Positions 23,340-38,649 of a stretch of DNA of 64,000 nt are shown piece after piece. Below the pieces are notes generated by a model, which was not told the origin of the DNA, searched no databases, and worked only from the letters and a program-made list of their open reading frames with translations. The first letter of the stretch is position 1, and the number at the start of each line of letters is the position of its first letter. This stretch comes from Corynespora cassiicola (lineage: Eukaryota > Ascomycota > Dothideomycetes > Pleosporales > Corynesporascaceae), in assembly GCA_022059125.1 (NCBI GenBank), contig JAEUWY010000006.1, positions 1,302,001 to 1,366,000 of the forward strand, read 5' to 3'. The position numbers and the translations under genes are program-made.

Positions 23340-24139
23340 AGATGAAGCTTCAGGTCGAACAAAGAGATCTCACGCAAGATGTTCTAGGAATTCGGTTTCC
23401 GGATGAGAAAATGGATGTCAGCACTGCAAGCATGGAAGTAAGTTTGAAACGTAAGGGAAGTAATCGATAAGGCTATTAAAGCGACTTGGGTCAACGACTA
23501 TGGCTTATTGAGGATGCAGGCGTAAAAGACTCGGGAATGCAAGATAGAAAATATCGAATCTTGATTTGAGTCACTCGAAGCGTTGGAATAGTGCACTGCT
23601 AAAGTTAATATGTAAACAGATACAGACTCTGACAAGCACTCTGATGGGTCTCTATTAGGACATACAGGAGCAATGAGACAAGTTTCGTAGTAACGTGGTA
23701 AAAAAACATGAAGAAGCGAAACTCCAACGTCTCCACCGATAACCGAGACAAACAATATCTCCAATAACATGATCGAAATGGAGAAAGAACTCATCCTTCA
23801 AGATGGATTTCTCCAAAATATGGGGATCGGAGTCACAGACCTGCCGGACGACGGAGTCACCTCGGTGATAGAACCACTACGGTAACTCTCATATTTAACA
23901 ATGATTTGTCTTGTAAAAGCAATGTCGGGACCACAGAGGCGTGCAATAGATTTATAAATAGGAAGAATGGGGGTTTGTTACTCGATAACAATGCGAAATC
24001 AATGCTAGCATTGAAGAAAGCCCGATACTATTTGGATGTAATTGTCGGTAGTTGGAAATTGGAACGTAGCCTTGAACTGACCCTGCTCAAAACCTCCAAA
24101 ATATGTACCCGTAAAAACCCGAACCAAGAAATGCAATAG
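23340..24139 (+). pseudogene. Decayed coding fragments
   Basis: Plus-strand pieces look coding (around 23341-23440, LQVEQRDLTQDVLGIRF; around 23760-23880, EKELILQDGFLQNMGIGV; and 23906-24139), with donor-like GTAACT and GTAAGT at their ends. They are separated by stops in all frames. The heptad-like, charged composition suggests a coiled-coil or ankyrin-associated N-terminal region, but I cannot name a family. Confidence 0.3.
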
Positions 24140-24206
24140 TGAGTGGCCTGAATATATACCCAGTTCGACAAAGGAGCCTCCGCCCTTGATTAGCAACGCC
24201 ACAATC

Positions 24207-24420
24207 ATCTTCTCCAATTCAACCTCTACTCCAACCCCCAATCCATCCTCCAATCCATCTTCTACCCCAAGCCCCAATACCTTCCCCTAATTTTCCTCCA
24301 ATTTAATTCCTAATACCATCTCCAATTTAATTCCCCAATATGATATCTATTACAACCTCCAAAATGGCCTCCAATCCAATCTCCAATTTGCCCATGGTCT
24401 CCATTCTCCCATTTCAGCCA
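24207..24420. repeat. Degenerate pyrimidine-rich short repeats
   Basis: Irregular repetitions of motifs such as CTCCAATCCATC, CCCCAAT and CCAATTTAATTCC, with no exact period. The reverse strand is correspondingly G+A-rich and gives a spurious Gly/Val/Glu open frame. Confidence 0.6.
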
Positions 24421-25301
24421 CAGCCAAAAACCTACAGACCACCCTAAACTCCCGTTCGCTTAAAAAACCTCATAGATCAACCTGTACTTGGATTAAGCCA
24501 ACTGCGACCCACAAATCCCCGCTCCTTACTCCGACCGCACAAAGACAGCAAGCATTACCTAAACCAGCATAGTCCAATCCATCTACAACACCCCATCTCA
24601 ACATACTCACAACTCTCAGCGTCGTACATCCCCCAGGCCAACAATACTGCGGCCATCAATCACGTAAATTACCCTCACAGACCCTTACCTTCGAGCCTCG
24701 CGGCAACACTAGCCACGACACGTCCCGATTCCAAGCCTCTCACCCCCCTTTTTTGTTTTCACTTTGTTTGTTTCCTTTTGCCACAAAACACAAACATCTC
24801 TGCCCGGTGCCATCCCGATTCGACGGTAAAAATACATCAACGATTCTTTTCCCAGCCGTTTCCATGGTGAAAGCCCTCAACGCCAAACATCACAGGATAT
24901 TGCTGAAACGGACCAAGCGCCACCCTACCCCATCACCACACAACAACACATATCATTGAACAGAAGTGATGTAGGCGAAAAAAAAGCAGCACGCACTCCC
25001 TGCGCTTGATATTCTGTCTGCGACTGACAAATGTTTGTTCTAATATTACACGGCGTTTCATCTCGTATTCATGTTCCGATCCCATATCGCTCAGCGCCAG
25101 GTCAGCAAAGGAAAAAAAAAGTGGAGCAATAAAACATGTCAGAATGCCATTCCTCCCCAGCAGCCCACTGCGGCTCATTATTTGCCTGAAAGAAAAGTTG
25201 TGCTTCTTGATTAGGCTAGAGCCTTGGGGAGGGCAGCTTTTAGAAAGCCAAATCCGCGGGAACATCCAGTGTCCGGCATGCGGTAAGTAAGGTAAGCTAA
25301 T

Positions 25302-27419
25302 TTAGAAGATGGTGTCAAAGCTCTCTTCGACAATGGGGAGGGGTTTTCGGGCGCTCGATGGCTTTCCGTTTTCGTCTGTGGTCTTTTTGTGACGAAAGGT
25401 AACTGCAAAAGAGGTTAGTGAGTGCGAATTCAGGTAAAAAGTTGCACGGCAACTTACATCCGACGAATAGGCTTTTGCCCATCTTCTCGTCTCGTTCTGC
25501 CATCGCCTCAAGAGCGGCCTGCTTCTCATGCACTTCTTTGTACTTGGCCATGTCGGACTCGCTGCCGAAATCATCAAAGTATCCTGCGTCCGTTTCAGAG
25601 TCTAATTCGGGAACAAATGGTGCCTTGTTCTCCCTCAATTTGTTCCAATCAACCTCGGAAAAGTATTGATGAGCGTGAATCTCAGCAATGCCATGGAAAC
25701 GAGAGGTTTTTGAAGCAACGAGACGGGTGATAAAGTCCCAAGTACGCTTTGACAGAAAATACGTAGGATCCTCGTAGACTGGTTTACGAAGGACTCTCTT
25801 CCACTGTTTGAGGTTCTGCCACGTCTCGTCGACAGTGGCACCCGCAAAGGGCGGATAGCCAGCCAATGCCTCAAATAGCATGCACCCCAAGCTCCAGTAG
25901 TCGACAGTGAAGTCATATGGCTCTCCTTTGAGGACTTCTGGGGCCATGTAGTCGGGGCTTCCGACAATGCTCTTGGCGTAGTTCACCTCGCGCTCTCGCA
26001 TGGATCGGTAATTGTCTCGGCGCTCAGCAGCAGTACGCTCCTCCATAGGTCGCCCAAATGGAGAAACTACATCCCCCACCGACTCCAACTTGATGCGCAT
26101 CGATTCAATCTTGGCCGGAGCAAGCATACCAGCTGCTAGTCCGAAATCCGTCAATTTGACGTGGCCAGTGCTATCGATGAGGAAATTTTCTGGCTTCAGG
26201 TCGCGATGGATATAACCCAGTTGGTGTAACGAGTCGATGCAAGAGAACATCTCGGCGATGTAGAAGCGAGCGTGTCGATTGTGGAGAACGCCTGTGTTGT
26301 TCAGTAGCGTCCGGAAATCACCGCCAGGAACGTATTCCTATTCCTGTTAGACAAAATACCAGAGGGGATAACAAGAACTCACCATTGCAAGATAGATGCT
26401 CTTCTCATCCTGGAATGCATACAAGAGTCGCACCAGCCACTCGCTCTTTGCTGTAGTCAGAATATCACGCTCTGTCAGGACGTGACGGACTTCGTCAAGT
26501 TTGAACAGCAGCTTCTTGCTCATGACCTTCAGCGCGCACACTTCACGTGTATCCTTCTTCTGGGCTAGATAGACCTGCCCATATCCACCCTGACCGACCT
26601 GTGTGAGGATCTGGAAGTCGCCTTGCCTCAAGCGCGTGCGTCGCTTACGAAGGTTGGCTCGCTCTCGGCCAAGGTATTGCGCGAGGGCGGCATTGTATTC
26701 GGCCTCGGGAGTCTCGGGAGGTAGGGGGTTTTGTGCCTTGAACTGGGAAAGGCGGGTCTGACGGTTGTGTACATAGCTCAGCATATCATAGTAGTAATCG
26801 AGGAAGTCTGCACGCCTGTCAGTGGGTTGGATCGCATAGGGAACTGGCACAACACACATAGCTGCGTGACATTTGCCATGCGCTTCACCGACGGCTTCCT
26901 GGCCTTCTCCAATTCCTCTGGAGAGAGCCTCTGGGGACCATGGAGGTAGCGGGTCGACTGGTCTGCTTCCCGAGTGCGATACGGCTCCTGGCGCGATTGC
27001 GCTGCATGGGTCAGGTAGCTGGGCTCTTTTGACACGGCTGGACGGCCACCCGGGGGCGTGTTCTCCTTGTTGGACTTGCGCGTCGGACTGCTAGGTCCAA
27101 GAGTGGTAGCATCGGTGGCCGAATAGTCGAGCTCGTCGGCTGATTGGAGATTGGCCTTGTTGGGCGAAGTTGGTGTGCCAGGCTTCGACTTGGACGGGGA
27201 GCCGAGGGTGGGGAGCAGTCTCATGGCATTTTCGAAGACATGCGGCAGGTCGAAGGCACCTGGCGGCTGGTGGTGCTTGCTAGGGCTGCCCTGGGGCGTC
27301 TGCTGCGGGCTGATGAAGGCAGCCCGAGAGGGAGTGGCAGGGCGGTCCATATCGTTGGCGCGGGTGTGGAGGGGCGGAGGCGGGATGGGGAGCTGGAACT
27401 GCTCTCTGTCTGCTGCCAT
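25302..27419 (-). CDS. sidB: Dbf2/Sid2-type (SidB) AGC protein kinase of the septation network
   Basis: Exons 27419-26858, 26807-26383, 26337-25458 and 25402-25302 (introns 50, 45 and 55 bp) give 655 residues. After a Pro/Ser-rich disordered N terminus comes a MOB-binding-type helical region (about 188-250), then the kinase domain: GQGGYG (259-264), Lys281, YIHRDLKPEN (Asp375), DFG (393-395) and the activation loop SIVGSPDYMAPE. An NDR/LATS-type insertion lies between DFG and APE. The C terminus has the hydrophobic motif FVGFTFRHKK, which is interrupted by the last intron. The family acts with Mob1 in the mitotic exit/septation initiation network at spindle poles and septa. For intron 1 the GTGCAG acceptor is used rather than the nearer GACAG because only it yields QLYFLDYYYD. 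The gene is preceded by a run of GCC triplets directly at the ATG. Confidence 0.93.
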
Positions 27420-28268
27420 GGCGGCGGCGGCGGCGGCGGTGAGTGACTGCTAGGGCAGCTCGCCTCCAAGTCGCTATGGACGGCGCAGTGGATTCGGAGA
27501 AGGAGCGGCGGCGGGCAAACCCCCGTTGGGCTGGGTTGCGACAGCAGGCGGGCGGAGAGGAAGCAGCAGCGCAGCAGCGTGGTATAATGTCGGGCGGGCG
27601 ATTGGGGGAGCGATCAGCGAGAGTGGGCAAGGGCTGGGCTGGACTGGACTGAGGATCACGGATTGCTGGGGACGGGGGGTTTTGTTGTCGGGCTGAATGG
27701 TGGGGTTGTTTGCGCCCATGTTTGCCAAGCCAGGCCTTCCGGGCAACGAATCATGTCCCGATCCGACCTGCATTCCGACGCTATCAACACTTCCGCCAGC
27801 ACCGCCAGCAGCCGCCAGCATTAGCGTAGACGTCACCGCCTGTGGGCCCAAGCAGCCGCTTAGTTGTACTATCGTATTGTTGCCTCCCTATATGCAGTCT
27901 TGATCATACACACCGCCGTTCGTGAGGCATCCCCGATGTACTACAGTATGTGCACACGCCTTTGGAACTCCACGAGCCGCCCCAACCCATACGAACCCAC
28001 GAACGCCATTGCCCCTTCAGGCTGCAGTGCAAACAACAGAATGCCGCTTTGATGCCCGAGTCAAGAGGACTGATCCGCCCTGTAGAATCGAAAAAAGAAT
28101 AGGCCCCGCCGGCTGCTTCTCGAGTGTGCTGCGACCAAGCTTGGTCCGCCCTGGTATCGTGTCGCTCGCCCATACGCCATGTCGCCGGTAATCATGTGTA
28201 ACCCGCATATTATCTCATTACCACTTCCAAACACCCTACACGGCCCCGTTGTCTGTTCGCCATCCTGC
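27420..28268. promoter_or_regulatory. Promoter region of sidB and 3' flank of the RING gene
   Basis: 849 bp without a gene. On the minus strand it contains a (GCC)n tract touching the sidB start codon and, beyond it, mixed-composition sequence. I see no clear TATA box. Confidence 0.5.
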
Positions 28269-29699
28269 TTAGATGTGAGCAAAGTCCCCCTCTAGATCTC
28301 GGCTGAGCAACTGCTCAAATGCCCGCCTGTCGACCCCAGAATTAAGCGTAAAGTAGGCCAGCATCTCGGCGCTGAGTCCGGTAGGAGGTCGCCCCGTCGC
28401 CGGCTCGATCAGCAGCTTGCGGCACATGGGGCAAGTGATTTTGTTCTTGTGCGTCTTGCACGTCTCAAACTACACACGGGTCAGATCAAGGGGCGACAGG
28501 CTGGTTCTAATGGCACTCACCCAAGTGTTGATGCAGAACTCGCCAAAGACGTGCCTGCACGGGAGTTGAATCGCCACCTCTTCCTCTTCCGACGGTTGTA
28601 CATATTTGGTGGCGTAATCCTTTTGGCAAATATCGCACGTAGGTGACGACCCTTCTGGGAGGTCACTAGGCAGGAAATGGCGCAATTTGTCTTTGAGTAT
28701 CTGCATCTGCGCATGGGATGGCACGTTTGGATTGTCCAACGGGGCACGCATTCGAGCACGGATCTCAGGCACCCGTGCCACCCGCGGTCGGCGGTGGCTA
28801 CGAGCGCGAGCAGCCGACTCTTCCTCTGGAGAGGCGGTGAAATCGGCCGAGAAGCGGTCATAGTTGCGGCGACTCGAAGTCCTGGGCGACACACTCCGAT
28901 CCGAGTGACGATTGTGGGGGCTCATGAACAATGGCATACGGCGTTCTGGACCGCCTGGTGCTTGACTTGAATGGGGATGCTGCCTCTCATACGATGTTCT
29001 CCGACTCGGCGAGGAGACGTGACGGACTTGATCCGAGCTTCCAGAGTTACCGCCCCTCACTGCCCCTCGTACATCACCTGCCGCCTGCACGCCATGATCA
29101 CCAAACCGACCCGAAGGCGGACCCGAACCAGCAGAAACCGAGCCAGGCCGCCGCCCTGGATATGAATTGAACCCGTGCGCCGGCACCGCTGAGACGTGTG
29201 AGTGGGGCGGCAGACTATATGGCGACAGGCCGCTTGGCATTAGTGGAGGCTCAATCAACGGAGGCAGATCGCTGGAGTTTGGACTGTCTGCAAAGTCTGG
29301 ATGCGAGCTTTCGGGTGCTTGGGGAGCGTGAAAAGGACTTGGAAACAGCGCGGGCGATCCGTTTGGGCCATGCTGAAACAAGGCGGGCGGGCCTGGGTAG
29401 TATGGAGGATGGCGAGGGGCGCCTTGGAAAGGAATTGGTTGGTACCGGTTGGGGGGGATGTACTGGTACGAGGTGGCCTGCGGGTCGGGGAGCTGTGTCC
29501 GGTAGGGTGCAGACTGGAGGTGGTGGCTGCTGCTGCTGCTGAAGGAGGTTTCGTAGCTCGAGAAGGGCCCATAGTTGGTGTAGCTTGGTTGGAACGCTGG
29601 CGGCGCCGACGTTTCCGAATCCTGGTTCCGCAGGCCAGGCGGATTCGGCGGCATAGGGAAAGGGCCTTGGAGGGGCGTGCTGTAGTTGGTGTCGGCCAT
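28269..29699 (-). CDS. RING-finger protein, probable E3 ubiquitin ligase
   Basis: Exons 29699-28521 and 28469-28269 (intron 51 bp) give 459 residues. The first 330 residues are disordered and rich in Pro, Ser, Tyr, His and Arg. The RING sits near the C terminus: CDIC (355-358), LPCRHVFG (Cys381, His383), FCINTW (Cys389), then across the intron TCKTH and TCPMC (Cys406, Cys409). The spacing CRHVFGxxC followed by a distant CPMC is the variant RING common in fungal proteins. A 50-residue tail follows. No membrane segment is present. Substrate and pathway are unknown. The gene is head-to-head with fumarase across 1.8 kb. Confidence 0.85.
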
Positions 29700-31531
29700 G
29701 AGCGTCTCTTAGATTCTGGAGCTGCGGCCTGGCTGGCCAGAGGTTCCTTTGAGGCGAGAGACGGATGCAGAGGTGCTGCGGTGGGTGACAAAGGCCGTGG
29801 CACGGGATGCGGTGAGGCGGGCTATTCTTCTTGGCCAACTGCAGCTCGAGCCCGGCAAAGGTGGGTTTGGGCAGGGCCGGGAGGCAGAGTCGGGTCTGAT
29901 GGTTGAGGGTGAGGCAGAGGCAGAGGCGAGGTGAGGCTGGAGCAGCGTCATGGGCCGAAGGCTTATCTACCAGTTAGTCGGCGGCCGGGGGAGGTGCAGG
30001 CCCCAAAAGCGTCGTGTGATTGAACGCGTCTTGCAAACACCCGTAAATGAGCCGACTGCGTGGGGCAGGAGGGCGAGGGGCAGCAGACGGGCGGGAGGGA
30101 GGCAGAGGAGTGAGGTTGTCGAGACAGGGCCAGCAGGGCGGAGAGGGGAGAGTTGAGGGGCAGACTGACCGACGCTGTTAGTGTGACTGCGGCGACGGGA
30201 CCGTCATATAAAGGCAAGGCAGTCCAGGCGCATACGGGCGAGGAATGGTGGCAGACAAGAGAGCCGTCAGCTGGCTCGGAAGGCGACTTACTGAGACGGA
30301 ATTGTGGAACAGCAGGTGAGCCAGTCGCTTCGCCGTCAATTTAATCGGGCGCTGAATCGTGCGGCATGCTCTATTCACATCACGACGGCAGCCGCCTGGA
30401 CAAGGCCGCCGCATTCACCGGCAGGAGCCTGGATCAGAGCAGCCCGAGGCCCAGCTCCAGGAGCGTGCGCTGCGAGGGCAGAGGGCAGAGGGCAGCGGGC
30501 AGGGAGTCGGGAGCAGGGAGCAGGGAGCAGGCAGCCCGGTAGGCACGGCGTCACGCTGCGATGCGGCCTCTCTACCAGGGACCTAGGTCAAGATGGCCGG
30601 GTGCGGTCTGCACCTTGAGCACTGCTATTTACAGCCGAGACAGCAGGTACAAAGTCAGTCCTGCGCCAGGCCGGCCAGCACATCGAGGCCCAGAGCCCCA
30701 GGCTCACGACTGCGCCTGTTGCTACGTCTGCGGCAAGTACATGGCAGGAGACGACGCAAGCACGGACAGGACGGGCGTGGCGGGCATGGCGGGCATGGCG
30801 GGCAGGCGGGCAGGCCAGCCAGGAACATTGGCTTTGCTTCACTCAGCGGGCGCTGCAGGCGAGCTCGCTCGTAGGCTCACGGTGCCACGGAGCCGAGCAT
30901 GGCGGGCGAGGTCCAGATGGCCGCCCGGCGTGGTGGAACTCTACCACCGCGGCCACAGCCATCTAGCGGGTGCTCCGTGTGGGAGGAGAGGGGGGAGGGG
31001 GGAGGGGAGGGACAGAGGGAGAAACAGAGACGCAGCGCGCGCCGGGGGCGCTCCTAGCCCGGCGGCGAGATCGAAGATGAGAACGCGGTCAGCGCGACGC
31101 GTGCCGGCGACGCAGCGCACGGGGGAGGGGGAGGGGGCGGCGGGGTGGTGAGGTAGTCAAGGTTGGCGGCGCGGCGGGGGCGGCGGGGGGCGTGCAATTG
31201 TGCTGTGCTGTGTTGTGCTGTGCTGGACTGCAGAAGACGGGGCGAAGAAAGTCTGCGGTGTGTGTGTGGAGGTGCTGTCTGCGCTGCTCGATGCGGTCGA
31301 CCCGCGCGTCGGCACCACGGAACCAGCTCCGCTGTCGCCAAGCACGTCCCCCTCCGGCTATTTCCGCAATCTTTTCCGAAACTCCCCAAGCTCCCAGATC
31401 GTCGCAGCGAGCTCCAGGCCTCTTGTGCTGTTTTTTCTCTCGCCGTTCCCTTCTCTGCATCCTCCTCTGCACCCAATTGCATCCTCCCCCCCCTCAAGCG
31501 CCCGCCCCGCCCGTCAGCTGGTCACGCTGCC
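29700..31531. promoter_or_regulatory. Divergent intergenic region between RING gene and fumarase
   Basis: 1.8 kb of G+C-rich, repeat-prone sequence that must contain both promoters. It includes direct repeats of GGGCATGGC near 30780-30800 and a G-rich tract at 30981-31011. Open frames are abundant because of base composition and are not supported. The frame running into fumarase upstream of 31532 lacks a conserved start. Confidence 0.5.
30981..31011 (+). other. G-rich tract with G-quadruplex potential
   Basis: At least four runs of three or more G separated by one to four bases, about 520 bp upstream of the fumarase ATG. It fits the usual G4 pattern. Confidence 0.6.
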
Positions 31532-33274
31532 ATGTTCCGATCCGTTGTTGGAAAGATTCGGCCTGCCGAGGCCGGCGCAGTCCTGCGTCCTGCTGCTCCA
31601 CATGCGCGAACCGTGACTGCCCCCTCTCTGGCATGCAGCTATGCCCTACCCCGCCAGGGCAGCAGGCTCCTCTCCTCCTCCACTTCCCTCAGACCCTCCT
31701 CCTCCAGCTTCGCCCAGCTGAAAGCACCGAACGCTCTCCAGCGCCGCCAATTCGCCTTTACCAGCAAGATGGCCTCCACCAGGACAGAAAGCGACGCCTT
31801 TGGCGAGATCCAGGTCCCCTCGGATAAGTACTGGGGCGCCCAGACGGAGCGCTCGCTCGAGAACTTCAAGATCAACCAGCCCCAGGACCGCATGCCGCCG
31901 CCCATCGTCAGGGCCTTTGGCATCCTCAAGGGCGCTGCCGCCACCGTCAACATGAAGTTCGGGCTGGGTAAGCTCCCGTGAGACAGCCTAGAGCTACCCC
32001 GCTGACGCACCGCGCAGACCCGAAGGTCGGAAAGGCAATCCAGCAGGCTGCCGACGAGGTTGCTTCGCTGAAGCTCGCCGACCACTTCCCTTTGGTGGTC
32101 TGGCAGACGGGCTCTGGCACCCAGTCCAACATGAATGCCAACGAGGTCATCTCCAACCGCGCCATTGAGATCCTCGGCGGCCAGATGGGAACCAAGAAGC
32201 CCGTCCACCCCAATGACCACGTCAACATGTCGGCCTCGTCCAACGACACCTTCCCCACCGTCATGCACATCGCCGCGGTTCTCGACTTCGAGGAGTCCCT
32301 TCTCCCCGCCCTCAGGAGCCTCCGCGATGCCCTGAAGAAGAAGAGCGAGCAGTTTGACAAGATCATCAAGATCGGCAGGACTCACTTGCAGGACGCCACC
32401 CCGCTGACTCTGGGCCAGGAGTTTTCGGGCTATGTGACTCAGCTCGACTTTGGCATTGAGCGCATTCAGTCATCTCTGCCCCGCCTGAGGATGCTGGCGC
32501 AGGGTGGAACGGCTGTCGGTACCGGCATCAACACCTTCAAGGGCTTTGCTGAGGACATCGCTGCCGAGGTCACCAAGATGACGGGCCACGAGTTTGTCAC
32601 TGCCCCCAACAAGTTCGAGGCTCTCGCTGCACACGATGCCGTCGTTGAGGCTTCCGGCCAGCTCAACACCCTGGCTGCTTCGCTGTTCAAGATCGCCCAG
32701 GACATCCGATTCCTCGGATCTGGCCCCCGCTGTGGACTCGGGGAGCTCAAGCTCCCCGAGAACGAGCCGGGATCGTCCATCATGCCCGGAAAGGTCAACC
32801 CAACCCAGTGCGAGTCTTTGACCATGGTCTGCACCCAGGTGTTCGGTAACCATGCCGCTACCACCTTTGCTGGATCGCAGGGTAACTTTGAGTTGAACGT
32901 CTTCAAGCCTGTCATGATCCGCAACCTGCTCCACAGCTCTCGCCTGTTGGCCGATGGCATGCGCAGCTTCGAGAAGAACCTTGTCGTTGGAATTGAAGCC
33001 GACGAGAAGCGCATCAGTGCCCTCCTGAATGAGAGTTTGATGTTGGTGACGTGCCTCAACCCCATCATTGGTAGGCGGAAACCTCCCTTTCCATCCATAG
33101 ACACTAGCTAACACCACTCAAGGTTACGACATGGCTTCCAAGGTTGCCAAGAATGCCCACAAGAAGGGCCTCACGCTCAAGGAGAGCGCCATGGAGCTTA
33201 AGGCTTTGAGCTCCGAGGACTTTGACACCCACGTTCGCCCAGAACTTATGATTGCTCCCAAGGAAAAGAAATAG
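31532..33274 (+). CDS. Fumarate hydratase, class II, mitochondrial/cytosolic
   Basis: Exons 31532-31967, 32018-33070 and 33123-33274 (introns 50 and 52 bp) encode 546 residues. Fumarase interconverts fumarate and malate in the TCA cycle. Diagnostic sites are the class II superfamily signature [11 protein letters not shown] (397-407), [10 protein letters not shown] and the [17 protein letters not shown] stretch. The first 79 residues are Arg/Ser/Ala-rich with almost no acidic residues, a mitochondrial presequence. Met80 starts a protein that aligns with bacterial FumC-length enzymes, so a second, cytosolic isoform could arise by leaky scanning or by retrograde release, as known for yeast fumarase. 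SMC5 follows in the same direction after 338 bp. Confidence 0.96.
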
Positions 33275-33564
33275 ACCTAGATTGTAAAAGTAAAAGCAAC
33301 ATGTATGCGTAGATAGTGAACCGATTGGATGATTCCATGATTCAAATTCACTCCAGTGAAATGGCCCAGCGAAATGGCCCAGGAAAGCGAGCCACACTGC
33401 CTACCACGCAGGGCGCGTTTGATGATCGCGTAATCAGGTGATTACACCACCGCGCTTTGGTAATTTACCTAATAAGGACTAGCGCCTCACAGTCCACTTG
33501 CCTGCCCGGGCTGGGCCGCGAGCCTTGGATGCCCCCCCAAACCTTGGAAACGCGACCTGCCTAG

Positions 33565-37030
<3,466 letters not shown>

Positions 37031-37939
37031 GTGCACCTATAATAAGCCCAATGGTGGACTCGCATGGGATCGGTAACACGTGTACACTCATCAACGACTT
37101 GCGGTTGGCTGGGCAAGACCCGACTGCCCAAATGGGCCTTGCAAAGCCCAAACAAGTCCGATTTCATTATATTTGGGCGGGCATTGGCGCAGACACTGCA
37201 CGGTTAGAATCTGGCCCGTGGCATGATATAGATATCCATTTGACGATTTTATGGGTGGCGCTGGCGTTTGTTCTACCAGCCCAGTTGGTTACCTTGACAG
37301 AAAAGAACTGTCATGCTCTCCATTGCTAGCCTCGAGCTAGTGACTACAGGTGACGGGGACAGGTGTGATTTATGCAACGCCACGTCCTCACCTGGCCATA
37401 TCTCTGCCGTATTGCAGGCCTTGATGGGCAGCGATGGCAAGACAACTTCCAGATCTCACGCTGTCTGTGAGGCTGGTTGCTGTCACTCCCGCCAGGTGTT
37501 TCCGTTAGTGCGCCAGGCAACGCCTCTTACAGGGCAGTGGCGCACTGCCTCAACGCGTATCATATCGACACGCTCGAGTAGTCTACGTTAGTATGGTGTG
37601 CAGATTGTCAACATGTTACACCGTCCTTCTACCTTGGCAGAACAAACCAGTTGCCTTTATTGTGTACTCGAACGGCTATCTGCTGAGATGCTTGCCTATT
37701 TTGGTCAAGAGGACTATTGCTGTTTCCTCATCACCGTATCTTGCAGCATCTGTGGCACTGGGGATAGGATCTCTCCGGGTGAGCGCAGTCCATGCCTAGG
37801 CCTACATAAAGCACGTTACTGTATCGTCCCCGCCGTCTGTGAGGACAACACCGACCAACACCACAAAACCCCCACTTCGCCAACATTCTCCCAAACACCC
37901 TGCTCTGCTCCGAGTCTATCCTGCTAGCAAATCCTTACC
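37031..37939. other. Intergenic, no gene seen
   Basis: Mixed composition, stops in all frames at short intervals. Presumably the SMC5 3' flank and the promoter of the next gene. Confidence 0.5.
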
Positions 37940-38649
37940 ATGCTGTCCAAACCCCTCCTCCCCCTCCTCCTCCTCCTCCTCCTCCGTCTTTTCGTCGCCC
38001 CTCTCGCCTTCGCCGTACCCACCCTCCCCCAGACCGAAGACCACCCCTCCTTCATCCAAGCCAGCTGGCTCATCCCCCGTCTAGAAATGCACTTCATGGC
38101 CCCCGACACGGGGCTCCCCGGGAACCCTCCGTGGCCCGCGCAAGCCCGATTCGACAGCACAATCGACTTCGACTTCGACATCACCGAGGGCAAAGTGCGC
38201 TGCAGGGGCGCCTGGCCCAACGGCACGCTCCCCACCGCCCGAATGCTGTGCGAGGACGCGCAGGGGAGGTTGCTGGAGGACAGGCGGGCGGAGTGGGGCA
38301 AGATTGAGTTTGGGATGGAGTCGTGGACGGAGCTTGGCGGGAACAGGCGGCCGGAGATGGCGTATACGTTGAGTGTGTATCGTGCGCTGGGGGGGCGGTA
38401 TGTGCTGTTTGGTCTGCCCGAGGGGGGGCGATTCGGGCGTGGACTAATGTGGTTTTTAGGCAGCTTGTCGGCTCGGCGAATGTGTCTGGGAACAAGATTG
38501 GGGAGCCCACGTCGTATCTTACGTGCCTGCTCGGTCGTCCCATGGATGGTCTTCGGTGTAAGATTCACAGTTATTTGAGCACGACTCAGGAGCTTATTCT
38601 GAACGCGACGGAAGTGGAAATGACGCCGTCATCCACGGGCAGTGTCTGA
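37940..38649 (+). CDS. Secreted protein of unknown function
   Basis: Exons 37940-38397 and 38460-38649 (62-bp intron) give 215 residues. The N terminus MLSKPLLPLLLLLLLRLF followed by AFA is a clear signal peptide, its leucines encoded by a CTC repeat. The mature part has four cysteines and several N-glycosylation sites (NGT, NVS, NAT), and carries no domain that I recognise. It is likely exported or cell-wall associated. The second exon is well supported: the donor GTATGT and acceptor TTTTTAG keep frame and reach the TGA at 38647. Confidence 0.7.

Larger units (their letters stand above)
20251..25301. other. A+T-rich compartment with tRNA-Lys genes and decayed fragments
   Basis: Composition shifts by eye from G+C-rich to A+T-rich at about 20.3 kb and back at about 25 kb. 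Apart from three tRNA genes it has no intact gene. Coding-like fragments interrupted by stops occur at 22.6-22.9 and 23.3-24.1 kb, followed by pyrimidine-rich degenerate repeats at 24.2-24.4 kb. Such compartments in filamentous ascomycetes often arise from transposon decay or repeat-induced point mutation; I see no recognisable transposase or reverse transcriptase here. The stretch 24421-25301 is the 3' flank of the sidB gene and holds nothing that I recognise. Confidence 0.55.

Noticed and set aside
24005..24277. Gly/Val/Glu-rich minus-strand open frame
   Set aside because: It is produced by the degenerate pyrimidine-rich repeats on the plus strand and has no start or partner exons.
20251..25301. 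An intact transposable element in the A+T-rich compartment
   Set aside because: I found no terminal repeats, transposase, integrase or reverse transcriptase motifs by eye; only fragments remain.
31163..31531. N-terminal extension of fumarase upstream of the ATG at 31532
   Set aside because: The upstream frame starts at a non-ATG codon, is composition-driven, and fumarase already has a complete presequence from 31532.
31639..33117. Minus-strand open frames of 140-248 codons across fumarase
   Set aside because: They are shadows of the fumarase coding strand with its G/C third positions; no domain and no splice support.
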